DNA of 45,132 nucleotides from an uncultured Bacillota bacterium (GTDB lineage: Bacteria > Bacillota > Clostridia > Christensenellales > UBA1242): contig URWY01000009.1 of assembly GCA_900551705.1 (NCBI GenBank), positions 1 through 45,132 of the forward strand, read 5' to 3'. The notes under the pieces were generated by a model that saw only the letters and a program-made list of their open reading frames with translations, made no database searches and was not told where the DNA came from. Each line of letters opens with the position of its first letter. Positions within the stretch are counted from its first letter, which is position 1. The position numbers and the translations under genes were made by a program. Shown in pieces: positions 1-9,800 of this stretch.

Positions 1-7
1 GGGGGGG

Positions 8-100
8 TATGTCAAGTAAATTGAGCACTTTTTTCGATTTTTTTAAAAAAATTTTTAAAAATTTGTGTCCGCGGCACATTTTTGACCCAAAATTGACCTA
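8..100. other. Possible insertion-sequence end or remnant
   Basis: Non-coding sequence at the window edge begins with a G-run and then TGTCAAGTAAATTGAGCAC. It is followed by T- and A-tracts and by two spaced TTGACC-type words (TTTTTGACCC, AAATTGACCT). This layout resembles the terminal repeats of IS21-type elements, but no transposase is in the window and the other end cannot be seen. This is a weak resemblance only; the G-run could be an assembly edge. Confidence 0.2.
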
Positions 101-106
101 TTTGAA

Positions 107-129
107 CAAAAAAAGGCAACAGTGTTGCC
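107..129 (-). terminator. Rho-independent terminator of the CrtO-like gene
   Basis: Read on the minus strand, GGCAAC-ACT-GTTGCC forms a 6-bp stem with a 3-nt loop and is followed by seven T. It lies about 70 bp past the stop of the minus-strand gene ending at 201. Confidence 0.75.
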
Positions 130-200
130 AATGTTGCCCAAAACTTAACATCAGATGATGCAAGGTCTAAATCTATATTAATAAAAATGTAACAAAAATT

Positions 201-758
201 TTAAATCAATCGTTGAAGTCTATATCTATTAAATCGCTGAATTAGAATCGGTGGCAAGTCCGCCAAAAACGAAGTTAACACTGCCGTCACAACATAAATC
301 CACCACTCGTCAGGCGAAATTAAACAACCAATTAAAATCGCGAACAAACCAACAAAAAAGCAAGCCCAATGAATTATTTCCGCGGTTATGTTGTTTCTAA
401 GTGCGAATTCAACTTTGCTTTTATCTCGCAAGTCAGTTATCACAAACTGGCTTTTGTCCCAAGCGACAAACTTATCTTTCCATTTTTTAACCTTCAATTT
501 AGACAAAAATTTAAAATCTTTGTCGCTGACCTTGAAAATTTTACTATGCAAATTTAGATTCTTTTTGAAAACCAAAATAACAAATTCGGCAATAATCAAA
601 CGAATGTCTATGTGATATGCGAAAATCAAAAATGTTATAAAAATTGAAAAGTATGGGGTTTTAAAGCCAAATACCAAGCATAAAATTAGGCTTACAAAAA
701 ACAATAAGTTGAAAATTACTGCCAATATGATGCCATACATTAAGGTTTTGTTTTTCAT
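201..758 (-). CDS. CrtO-like membrane acyltransferase family protein
   Basis: A 185-residue integral membrane protein with hydrophobic segments at about 8-32, 38-62, 130-150 and 153-170. The central VKKWKDK, the IIHW motif near 130 and the C-terminal DLPPILIQRFNRYRLQR match my memory of the glycosyl-4,4'-diaponeurosporenoate acyltransferase (CrtO) family. That family transfers an acyl chain to glycosylated carotenoid lipids, but many homologues occur without carotenoid genes, and none is seen here, so the substrate is unknown. The gene stands alone between its own promoter and terminator. No Shine-Dalgarno sequence precedes the ATG, and the -10 box ends 6 nt upstream, so the mRNA is probably leaderless. 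Confidence 0.6.
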   Translation of the reverse strand: MKNKTLMYGIILAVIFNLLFFVSLILCLVFGFKTPYFSIFITFLIFAYHIDIRLIIAEFVILVFKKNLNLHSKIFKVSDKDFKFLSKLKVKKWKDKFVAWDKSQFVITDLRDKSKVEFALRNNITAEIIHWACFFVGLFAILIGCLISPDEWWIYVVTAVLTSFLADLPPILIQRFNRYRLQRLI

Positions 759-764
759 GATTTT

Positions 765-794
765 AGTATATCACATTCGCGCACTCATTATCAA
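765..794 (-). promoter_or_regulatory. Promoter of the CrtO-like gene (leaderless type)
   Basis: Minus-strand TTGATA (789-794), 18-bp spacer, TATACT (765-770). The ATG is at 758-756, so the expected start site falls on or next to the initiation codon. Confidence 0.6.
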
Positions 795-824
795 ATATAT
801 TATCGTTTAGAACTATTTTTAATT

Positions 825-852
825 TTGAAAAATTCATCAAATGAAATATAAT
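825..852 (+). promoter_or_regulatory. Promoter of the U32 gene (leaderless type)
   Basis: TTGAAA (825-830), 16-bp spacer, perfect TATAAT (847-852), then six bases and the ATG at 859. No ribosome binding site can be seen. It is divergent from the promoter at 765-794. Confidence 0.65.
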
Positions 853-858
853 TAGTTT

Positions 859-2859
859 ATGAAAATGAAATTATTATCACCTGCTGGAGATTTTGAAAGC
901 CTAAAAATGGCTGTTTTTTATGGTGCAGACGAAGTATATCTCGGAGTGAAAGATTTCAACGCTCGAAACATTGAAGGCTTCAACCTTGAAAGCCTTAAAC
1001 AAGCGGTCGATTTTGCTCACCTTAACGGCGTTAAAGTTCATTTAACTGTCAATATTTTGTTTTCAGATGACGAACTTCAAAGTGCGCTTGATTTAGTTGT
1101 TGACGCAAACAATATTGGTGTTGATGTTTTTATTGTGCAAGATTTAGGGCTTGCAAGTTTAATTCATCAAAATTATCCTGAAATTGAAATGCACGCCAGC
1201 ACGCAAATGGCTATTCACAATTTAGAAGGCGCTATTTTTGCAAAAAATTTAGGTTTTAAACGCGTGGTATTGGCTCGTGAAACACCGCTTGAAGAGATCA
1301 AAAGAATTAAGCAAAACTGCGATATTGAAATTGAATATTTCGCACAAGGTGCGCTATGTGTTTGTTTTTCTGGAAACTGCTATTTAAGTTCATACTTATG
1401 CTCTGCTAGTGGAAATCGAGGCAAATGTAAACAACTTTGCAGGTTGCCATACCAATTTTTGGAAAATAACAAAGTGCTTGCCAAAGGCTATCTTTTAAGT
1501 GCCAAAGATTTTAATATGCTTAACAAACTGCAAGATTTGCAAAACGCTGGTGTTGATGCAATAAAAATTGAAGGCCGAGCAAGACGCCCATATTATGTTG
1601 CCGTTGCAACTAAAACATACCGCAAAGCATTAGACGGGAGCAAAGTTAGCGAAGAAGATTTAAAACTTGCCTTTAATAGAGACTTCACGCCTGGATATTT
1701 TAACGGCAATGAGAAAATAATTTCAAATTACAAAAATCACATAGGAATAAACATCGGCAAAATTGAAAAAGTTAATTCTGGCAAGAATTTTACAGAATTT
1801 TTCTTCACTTCAAATAGAAAATTAAATGCAAAATCTACAATTAAAACTTTTAAAGGTTTTGAAGAAATAAACACAATCACAATGTATGATTTAAAAGAAA
1901 CAAAGCCTGGATATTATCGTGCAACCACGACCCAACATATTGAAAATGGGTTGTCCGTAAATTTGATAATCGACTACGAACAAGAAAAACAAACGCTTGA
2001 ATTTGTTAAAAAGATTGATATTCCAATACAGGTTGTGGCTTTTGCAAATAAACCAATCACGGCAAAATTTAAACTAGATAAAGATTACTTACTTGAAGGC
2101 GCAATTTGTCAACCAGCAATTAATCATGCTCTTACGAACGAAGAAATCGCGCAAAATTTTGCAAAAAGTGAGTATTTTAACGCAAAATTGAACATTAAAA
2201 CTGAAAACGCATTTTTGCCAAAACAACAATTAAACGAATTTAGAAGAAATGTTTATGATAAAATTTACGCAATCAAAACAAAAAATGATAAACAACACTT
2301 GCAAAAAACACGCGTAAAAATAAATCTTCCAGTTAAAAAATTTAATAACTTCGAATTTGTGGATAACGCTAATTTTTCAAGCAACTTTCAAAATATCATA
2401 TACTCACCTGAAATTTACACAATAAAAAATATTTTAAATTTTGTAAACAACTGCAAAGCACAAAACAAAATTCCAATTTTGGACACTCCAAATTTTGCAC
2501 TAAAAGAAGATATAGATTTGCTTCAAAAAATCATTGATGAAACAAACATTACAATACTAGCAAACAACTATTATGCAATGTCATTAAAAGCAAATAAAAT
2601 TATTGGTGCTGGTTTAAATATTTATAACTCGGTAAGTGCAAACTTTTTCAATTTGCCATGCATAACAGCTGAAAGCGATATCTCAACAAGAGTCAATTTC
2701 CCATACATGACGCTTCGACATTGTCCTATCAAACAAAATTTAAAAACTGACTGCAAAAACTGCAAATATAACACAAATTATAAATTTAAAATGGAAAATA
2801 GCAAAATTTTAACTTTGAAGCGCAAAAAACTTTCAACCTGCACATTCTATTTAACATAA
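859..2859 (+). CDS. U32 family protein (RlhA/YdcP-like)
   Basis: A 666-residue protein of the peptidase U32 family. It opens with LLSPAGDFESLKMAVFYGAD, typical of the U32 TIM barrel. The family signature EYFAQGALCVCFSGNC lies at about 159-174, followed by further cysteines at 181, 190 and 194 (SGNRGKCKQLCR). The C-terminal half ends in a second Cys cluster (LRHCPIK, then DCKNCKY). Although named peptidases, many members act on RNA: RlhA hydroxylates a 23S rRNA cytidine and others work in tRNA modification. The cysteines suggest an iron-sulphur or metal site. Length and the C-terminal domain fit the long RlhA-like branch; the exact reaction is inferred. A hairpin terminator follows immediately. 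Confidence 0.85.
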   Translation: MKMKLLSPAGDFESLKMAVFYGADEVYLGVKDFNARNIEGFNLESLKQAVDFAHLNGVKVHLTVNILFSDDELQSALDLVVDANNIGVDVFIVQDLGLASLIHQNYPEIEMHASTQMAIHNLEGAIFAKNLGFKRVVLARETPLEEIKRIKQNCDIEIEYFAQGALCVCFSGNCYLSSYLCSASGNRGKCKQLCRLPYQFLENNKVLAKGYLLSAKDFNMLNKLQDLQNAGVDAIKIEGRARRPYYVAVATKTYRKALDGSKVSEEDLKLAFNRDFTPGYFNGNEKIISNYKNHIGINIGKIEKVNSGKNFTEFFFTSNRKLNAKSTIKTFKGFEEINTITMYDLKETKPGYYRATTTQHIENGLSVNLIIDYEQEKQTLEFVKKIDIPIQVVAFANKPITAKFKLDKDYLLEGAICQPAINHALTNEEIAQNFAKSEYFNAKLNIKTENAFLPKQQLNEFRRNVYDKIYAIKTKNDKQHLQKTRVKINLPVKKFNNFEFVDNANFSSNFQNIIYSPEIYTIKNILNFVNNCKAQNKIPILDTPNFALKEDIDLLQKIIDETNITILANNYYAMSLKANKIIGAGLNIYNSVSANFFNLPCITAESDISTRVNFPYMTLRHCPIKQNLKTDCKNCKYNTNYKFKMENSKILTLKRKKLSTCTFYLT

Positions 2860-2884
2860 AAAGTCCACCAATGGTGGACTTTTG
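2858..2884 (+). terminator. Hairpin terminator after the U32 gene
   Basis: AAAAGTCCACC-AAT-GGTGGACTTTT forms an 11-bp stem with a 3-nt loop. With A and T runs on either side it can also serve the minus-strand operon ending at 2894. Confidence 0.8.
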
Positions 2885-2893
2885 CTATTAAAA

Positions 2894-3496
2894 CTAAAAC
2901 ATTTCTTGACATTCAATTTCTTGTTTTGTTTTTGGATTTACAAATGTGTAAGTTACTAAGTCGCCTTTCTGTTTCTGATTTCTAAATACAAGGAACTTAC
3001 CATCTTCATCTTGTGGCCAAACACCTTCTTGAGCGAATTCTGGAGGCCTTTTTTCATACTTAAATGTTTCTTTGATTTGTTGTTTAATCCATTTTTTCTT
3101 ATCTTTTTCAGAAAAATTTTCTGGCACCTTTTCGATAATTTTCTCATCTACATAAGTCATCGCATCGTCTGAAAGCCAATCTGGAATTAAATCTTCATAC
3201 AAGCAAGATTTGTCAAAATATAAATCGGTTTTAGGAAAACCTTTAATATTATTATCAATCAAAATATCAGAGAAAATGATTTGTATTTTAAATTGCTGTG
3301 TAGCATTGTTCCAATTACAATTATCAATCATTTTTAACATATCGTAATCATATTTGTCACCAATATTCATATCTTTAAAATCTTTTATAGCATCACGGAA
3401 ATTTGAATCTGTTACACATATTTTTTTAAATTTATCAACTGATAAGGTTCCCGCTACAAAATTTTTTATAGTTTGTATAATTTCTGAATTTAACAT
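2894..3496 (-). CDS. Probable immunity protein for the upstream toxin
   Basis: A 200-residue, acidic, soluble protein with no signal peptide or membrane segment. I do not recognise a characterised family. It is called immunity by position: it follows the toxin stop by 11 bp with its own AAGGAG site, and is the last gene of the toxin operon. Visible features are a helical N-terminus, a Lys/Glu-rich stretch near 125-150 (EKDKKKWIKQQIKETF) and a C-terminal part rich in aromatic and charged residues (KYEKRPPEFAQEGVWPQDED). Inference: it binds and blocks the C-terminal nuclease domain in the cytoplasm of the producer. Confidence 0.6.
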   Translation of the reverse strand: MLNSEIIQTIKNFVAGTLSVDKFKKICVTDSNFRDAIKDFKDMNIGDKYDYDMLKMIDNCNWNNATQQFKIQIIFSDILIDNNIKGFPKTDLYFDKSCLYEDLIPDWLSDDAMTYVDEKIIEKVPENFSEKDKKKWIKQQIKETFKYEKRPPEFAQEGVWPQDEDGKFLVFRNQKQKGDLVTYTFVNPKTKQEIECQEMF

Positions 3497-3507
3497 TTTA
3501 ACTCCTT

Positions 3508-6500
3508 TTAAATGCGTGGCCCACCGTCAAACATTATCCATGGCAATTTTGGATTATTGTAATGATATCCATACCTAACATGGAATAAGGTATGATTTTG
3601 CGGTGTCATTGGCACAACTCTGAACATGTCATTGGCTTTTGATACTACATGGTGTAATTGAATTCGGACTTGTGAACCATTAATATTCATTATTGGTGCT
3701 CTGCCTTTTTTTATAACATCATTGAAATTTATTATGTTTTTAATAAGAGCAGAATCATTCGTTCTAAGAATTTGTCCAACTTCTTTCCAAATATCTCTTC
3801 TAATTTTAAACCATTTAATTAAACCTTTTGTTGATTCACCTCTTGCAGCATAAGATTGTAAAACCTTATTTTGAGCTTCTGCGACAACATTGTTTAGAGA
3901 TTTTTCAACATATTGTGTTTTATCTGCACCGGCGATATTAGTCCCTTGCATGCAACTGTTGTGAGTTAATACTTCATCTTCTCCAACAAAATATGTATGT
4001 GTTGAATTTACATTTAAGTTATAAACATCAATTCCATCAACTGCGCGTTTAACAACTTTTTCAACGACAATTTCTTTGTCAGAAGATGTTGTTAACTTTT
4101 GCCCTGGTTTAATGTTTTCCGCATCAACCCAAGCGCCATCAACATAAAATTTGTGTCCTGCAGTGGCAGATAAACAATCATTATTATAATATATGTCATA
4201 TAGCAAGTCAACTTTATTATGATATATTTGTTGCACTTTACTATAAGTTACTTCACCATTTTTTTCGTCATAAGTTACAACTTCATCGCCAACTTTAATA
4301 TCTTCTATATTGACAAAACCATTAGGTGTTTTTACTTGCGTTCCAGCCGTGAAGCAATGACAGAATGTTTTTGCCATACCACCGATTATTAAGGCAGCAC
4401 TTCCAACTGCGGCGGTCCAATTCAAAACTGTGTTGAACAATTCCATGTCATTTTGAAACCAGTCGTCAATGATATGGCTCTCACCGGTTAAACCCTTTTT
4501 GACTTGTGCTATGCCGCAAACTATTTGCCAAGCACCTGCCGCTGTTGCAATAAGTCCACAAATAAGAACTAAGCTGCCAGCACATGAAGCACCACCTGTA
4601 ACAGGTGAGAATATCAATAATACAACACCTAATAACATTAACAAACCATTAATAATTCTTGAACGGCCAGCAGAAATCATTCCTTCGTCTTTAACAAATT
4701 CAGATTTAGCATCTTCTGGAATTTCTTTAACAATAAAATTTCCTTCTTCGTCAGTAGATATGTATTGTGTGTCTGGATCGTATTCTGGGATATTTAGTTT
4801 GTAAAGATTTTCTAAAACTCTACGAGTATATTCTGTTTTGTCACCAAATTCTAAATTCATATAACTTTGGCCAACAGATGTATCAATAACCCCTATACTG
4901 TTAAAGAATTCGTTTAAACTTTCTGCAGAAGTTATATCTGATGCTAATGCAATATTTTCAATATATTCATTTGAATTTAAAGTAGATTGAAAATATCTAA
5001 CATAACGGCCAGTATCATAGTTTATAACATTTTTATTCTCTAAATAATCGTTTCTTGAATAATTCTCTTTAACATTGAATGTTATTAATGAATAACTATT
5101 ATATTTCACCGTTACGAGTTTGTTTAAGAAAATAAATTGTAAATTTATCTCAGATTTATTACCTTTTGAACAAGGATAAAAACCATCTATATAAACAAAC
5201 GTTTGTATTTCATTCTCAAAAACTAGTTTAAGTAAATTTTGAGCAGATTGTAGATCTTTTGCATCTTGCTCACTTGCTACTAAATAAAGTTGTGAATCGC
5301 CTTTTAAGACATTGTTTTCATCAATGTATGCTGGCAGTGTGTATATACTTGAAATACCAACTTGTTTGCCATCATTATATAATGGCATTCCAGAAATACT
5401 TGATAAATCAAGGCTATTTAAAAATTCAGTCTGCACAGCCTCGCCAACTATTGCTTTTAAAACTGTTAAATAAAGTGGATTTTGTCTACTTTCTTTTTCC
5501 TCAACAAATTTCCTTGTTATATAATTATCAGCATCAAGTTTTAAAAGATAATCGCCGGTAAGTGTGCTAAACAAGTTACCATCTTTGTAGCAAATACCAA
5601 ATTCTGCGAACTCAATACTTGATTTATATCCTAAACCAATATTGATTTCTGGCAAATAGTTGATATTATAAATTTTTTGACCATAAGAATTAAATTCTTG
5701 TTGGAAAATATATTCTTCCGAATATGTCAAGTTTTTGTCCGAACCCTGATAGTCCAAATATTTAGCATCAATAATGTTATTGAACGGATCTCTCGTTAAA
5801 CTTACCAACTTTTCAGCATACTCATTTTCGCTTTCATTATATCTTCCTACTAAGACTCCAACAATTTCACCTTGATTGGAGTATAAGTAAGAATATTTGT
5901 ATCCGTTTTCAATCTTTAAAACAACTCTATCATTTAAGTAGCCCAAATATATGTCGTTGTCATTTTCTTTTACATGTGTAATGTAAGGAATGTTGTTGTA
6001 AAAATATTCGTATTCAAACTCAATAGTTTTTCCATCATATTCAACTTTGGAAACAACATTATATTTTGTGCCTTGGTTATCAATTTCTGTGCGAGTAATT
6101 TTATATGGTGACATATTTAAGTAGTCATAAATTCTAGCAATGATTTTTGTTTCTGTTGTAGAATCATATTGATATTCAATTGTTGCAATGTTGGTGTGTT
6201 CATAGATTTTTCCGTATGTAGGATATTTTTCTTCAACAAGTTTATTAAACTCATTATATTTAAATATTGCAACAATTTCATCGTTTTTAGTTATTGAAGT
6301 TAGCAAATTATTCGTATATTCGTAATAACTAATTTCGCCGTTATTGTTAAATGAATAAATTCTACCATTTTCATATTCATAACTAATTTGCCTATAATCA
6401 CAATTTATTTCCGAAACAAATTCGTCTTCATACAATATGGTTGAAACGATATTCCCATTTACTTTTATATTTTCATATATCGCCCCGATGCTATTTAAGC

Positions 6501-6819
6501 TTTCCAATATTTCTATTTTTGTAGAAGTCGATTCAAAGTTTTTTAATGATGTCGTGTAAGAACCTAAAATGTCCCCAGCAATATCATTATTAGTTTTTAT
6601 TGTGTAATTTGAATTTTTTGATACTTCATTATTAAAGTTTTGATTTGAAAATGATTTGTATCCAGTGTAACTACTATCAACTTCTGCTAAAACTTCTTGC
6701 GAGTTTTCTCTGTGTCGTTCCGCAAGATAATAAAGAAGTCCATAAATTGATGCGATTAATAAAATAATGGCAAGTATTACAGAAATTATAATATTTCTTT
6801 TCTTTTTATTAATTATCAT
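3508..6819 (-). CDS. Membrane-anchored YD-repeat polymorphic toxin, Hint autoprocessing and LHH-type nuclease
   Basis: An 1103-residue modular protein. A lysine-rich start and a transmembrane segment at about 8-33 anchor it. Residues about 130-410 are Tyr/Glu/Asn-rich strands reminiscent of RHS/YD repeats (YSFNNNGEISYYEYTNN and similar). Hydrophobic segments at about 725-768 and 795-815 precede a Hint domain at 822-954: N-terminal Cys822 in CFTAGT, the ATAGH motif and the C-terminal THN. In polymorphic toxins this domain cleaves itself to free the toxin. The 147-residue tail carries QLHH (about 1054-1057) and a later QNHTLFH, matching LHH-type HNH/endonuclease VII toxins. The start has a GGGAGGA site. 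It lies 10 bp after the lectin gene and 11 bp before the putative immunity gene. Target DNA or RNA is not known. Confidence 0.85.
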   Translation of the reverse strand: MIINKKKRNIIISVILAIILLIASIYGLLYYLAERHRENSQEVLAEVDSSYTGYKSFSNQNFNNEVSKNSNYTIKTNNDIAGDILGSYTTSLKNFESTSTKIEILESLNSIGAIYENIKVNGNIVSTILYEDEFVSEINCDYRQISYEYENGRIYSFNNNGEISYYEYTNNLLTSITKNDEIVAIFKYNEFNKLVEEKYPTYGKIYEHTNIATIEYQYDSTTETKIIARIYDYLNMSPYKITRTEIDNQGTKYNVVSKVEYDGKTIEFEYEYFYNNIPYITHVKENDNDIYLGYLNDRVVLKIENGYKYSYLYSNQGEIVGVLVGRYNESENEYAEKLVSLTRDPFNNIIDAKYLDYQGSDKNLTYSEEYIFQQEFNSYGQKIYNINYLPEINIGLGYKSSIEFAEFGICYKDGNLFSTLTGDYLLKLDADNYITRKFVEEKESRQNPLYLTVLKAIVGEAVQTEFLNSLDLSSISGMPLYNDGKQVGISSIYTLPAYIDENNVLKGDSQLYLVASEQDAKDLQSAQNLLKLVFENEIQTFVYIDGFYPCSKGNKSEINLQFIFLNKLVTVKYNSYSLITFNVKENYSRNDYLENKNVINYDTGRYVRYFQSTLNSNEYIENIALASDITSAESLNEFFNSIGVIDTSVGQSYMNLEFGDKTEYTRRVLENLYKLNIPEYDPDTQYISTDEEGNFIVKEIPEDAKSEFVKDEGMISAGRSRIINGLLMLLGVVLLIFSPVTGGASCAGSLVLICGLIATAAGAWQIVCGIAQVKKGLTGESHIIDDWFQNDMELFNTVLNWTAAVGSAALIIGGMAKTFCHCFTAGTQVKTPNGFVNIEDIKVGDEVVTYDEKNGEVTYSKVQQIYHNKVDLLYDIYYNNDCLSATAGHKFYVDGAWVDAENIKPGQKLTTSSDKEIVVEKVVKRAVDGIDVYNLNVNSTHTYFVGEDEVLTHNSCMQGTNIAGADKTQYVEKSLNNVVAEAQNKVLQSYAARGESTKGLIKWFKIRRDIWKEVGQILRTNDSALIKNIINFNDVIKKGRAPIMNINGSQVRIQLHHVVSKANDMFRVVPMTPQNHTLFHVRYGYHYNNPKLPWIMFDGGPRI

Positions 6820-6829
6820 AACTTCCTCC

Positions 6830-9800
6830 CTATATGTTATTTGCTTTGTTTATAGATTTCTCAGCTGAAACAACTAGATTTTGCAATGTGCTTACCACAC
6901 ATTTTAAGTTTTGACCACAATTATAATTGCTTAAAGATTCTTGTAATGTTTTTAATGCTTTTAAATCTGTTTTTAGCAAATTCAATTTATTTTTTAAACA
7001 AGCATTTACACTTTCAACATTCTTTTTCGCCTTTTTAGTGTCAACTGCCTTTTTAATTGCGGAATACGGACAGAAAGGAATGTCTCTATTTGCTGTCGTT
7101 TCATAATTTGCGATACATGAATTTAATTTTTCTAAGTCTTCATTTACAACTTTGTTGTGATAATCAAAAGTAGCATTTACAACACTTAATATGTAACCTT
7201 CAATCTTGTTTGAAATAGAACTTATATCATAATTTGAAAGTTTATTTATCTCTGCATCAACATTATCAAAAGTGTTCTTTAATGTTAGGTAATCATTTGC
7301 CCTATAAATTGGATTGTCAAAATCTATTTTTAGATTATTAAGCCTTTTGTTAAGTTTATAAATATTTAATTTAAATTCTTTTTGTTCTTGACTTAAACTA
7401 TCCAAAATAACTATTAAAGATTCACATTTATTAAAACCACTATTATATCTTTCAATAACTTCTGCACTATATGCAAAGTTGTTTAATTTATCAAAATAAC
7501 TTTTTACATCTGTATTAATGTTATTTAACAAATTAATATATCTATTAAAATATGTGTTAACGAATTTATTATAGTCTTCAACAGTTTTTGTTAACTTCGC
7601 TGTATTGTATTCAATTAATATATCAACCAATTCATTTGTTACATTTTTAATACCTAAACTGTTGTAGAAACTCTTTGCAAGTTCAATAAAATCTTCCTCT
7701 TCCTTTAAGAAAAGTTTATCAACATCTAGCATTAAAGTTTTAAATTCATTTATTTTAATATAATTTTCATTTTTCTTAAAAATTGGATTTTCAATTGAAT
7801 TGATTTTTACTAAAAAGTCGTTCAGGTCATTAACTTTATTTTTTAATATAAAGTACTTAGTTTTGTTTGCATTATAATCTTCCTCTATTGAAGCACATGC
7901 TGCCGCAAATGCTATTGGATCTTGTGAGTTATTAATTAAGAGTCCATTCGCAATGTCTATTTTTTCTTCAAGCTCAATATAATTGTCAAGTAATGATGCA
8001 TAAATTAATTTGATATCATTTATCGAGCAATTATATTCATTATACATTTCATAAATCTTCAAATTAGGATCAACATTACCATAAATAATGAAACTAAATA
8101 CTTTTCCGTCTTTAAAAATTACAATATTTTGAGTTATTTCTTTAACTTCAAAAATAATTACATAACCTTCTTCGGATTCTACATAGTTTATATTTTTTAC
8201 GATTTCGCCATTTATATAGCATTTAAAATCAAGTTGGTCTGGTTTAAACACAACTGCACTATCTGTTGTGCCAAAATTTTTTACTCCTGTAAAATATTTG
8301 TTTAAATTAGAAACAACGATACTTATTTCATATTCCAAACCATGTGTATTTAAAACTTTAATCTTATAAACACCTGTTTCGCTAAATTTATAATCTTTTA
8401 AGTAGTTGCTATCCAAAGTTATAGAAGTGCCATTATAATTTACAATAACTGCCGTTGCCGCATTATAAATCTTTGCTATTTCAAAGAATTCACATTCTAA
8501 ATTTACAACATCGTCAACATTTTCATACTTAACATAATTGCCCTCTTGCAATCTAATTCTAATTGTTGGATTATCTTTCACTATGTATCCAACATACTTA
8601 GTACCTGCATTAGCTGATATGTTATATTCTGTGAATTCTACATAACCATCAACCCAGTTATCATCTTGATTGTCTGCCAAAATTTCAAATAGCGTTTGAC
8701 CATATCTATATTCACCATTATAAGTAATAAAACCTGATTTTAAAAGTTTACTATTTTTAGAAGAATAATATTCAAACTTAATTTTATAACTTTCAAACAA
8801 CGGGAAATTTGTGTCCGATGTAAAATAATAATCTTTTTCTAAATAAATTGTTCCTGTATGCATTTCAAGTTCATCAAATACATATTCACTATATTCGTTA
8901 GGATTTATTGTAATATATTTGATATTTTCATCACACTTTGAATACATCCAATTTACGAGATCCTCGTTAGTATCGAATGTTACCAAACTGTCCGTAAATG
9001 GTTTAAAAGTTACTTCATATTTTCCCGCTTCATTTATCTTACATATATCTTTATTTTCAATAATATTTTTAAATACATTTTCTCTTGCAATGTCAAACGA
9101 AGAATAGATATGTTTTTCATAAGTTTTTAAATTAGAATTATATAATTCAGCAACATAGCCATTCATTATGTAATTATATTTTAAAGACCATTTGTTAAAA
9201 TTTTCATAATTTACATGAGGTGCATTTGATGGCAGTATACATAAATACATCTCATTTCTATTTCCCGCTATATCTTCCACGGTAAATTTTAAATATTTTG
9301 GAGAATTGGTTGTATTGTAAACAATGTCTTTTGATCTGTAATCAAACTTGTCTGAAATTGCCTCAAATTGCTCGTCTGTAAACTCATAATATACTTTTGT
9401 TATAAGAGTATAAGGGAATTCTTCCTTAACTTCTATGAATGCATAATCCGAAGCATAATTTACAATTTGTTCATGCTCATTAGCATAAACATAAGTTGCA
9501 TTTCTAAAAACTTGAGTTGTTGGCATGCTTTGCATATAAACTCTATAATATGCTTGCTTGCTAAAATAGATATTTTGTGAAATAAAGTGATAAATTCCAT
9601 CTGTACTATTTGCGTTAGACTTTTGATAAGTTAGATTTGATACAACCGCAGTTGGGCCTTGCTCAGTTTCTTGAATTGTTACATATCTGTTGGCATAAGC
9701 ATCTAAGTAAAACGCTTTATTAGAAAATGCTATTTTAAATGTATTATATTTTTTTATCGTTTCTTTAAAATTTTCAATAGTTTTTACTTTATCTGCTTCG

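Noticed and set aside
3926..4354. Self-splicing intein in a host protein
   Set aside because: The Hint domain is followed by a nuclease toxin tail rather than by the continuation of a host protein, so it is a release domain.
4469..4804. 111-codon plus-strand reading frame
   Set aside because: Antisense to the hydrophobic segments of the toxin gene; no ribosome binding site and biased composition.
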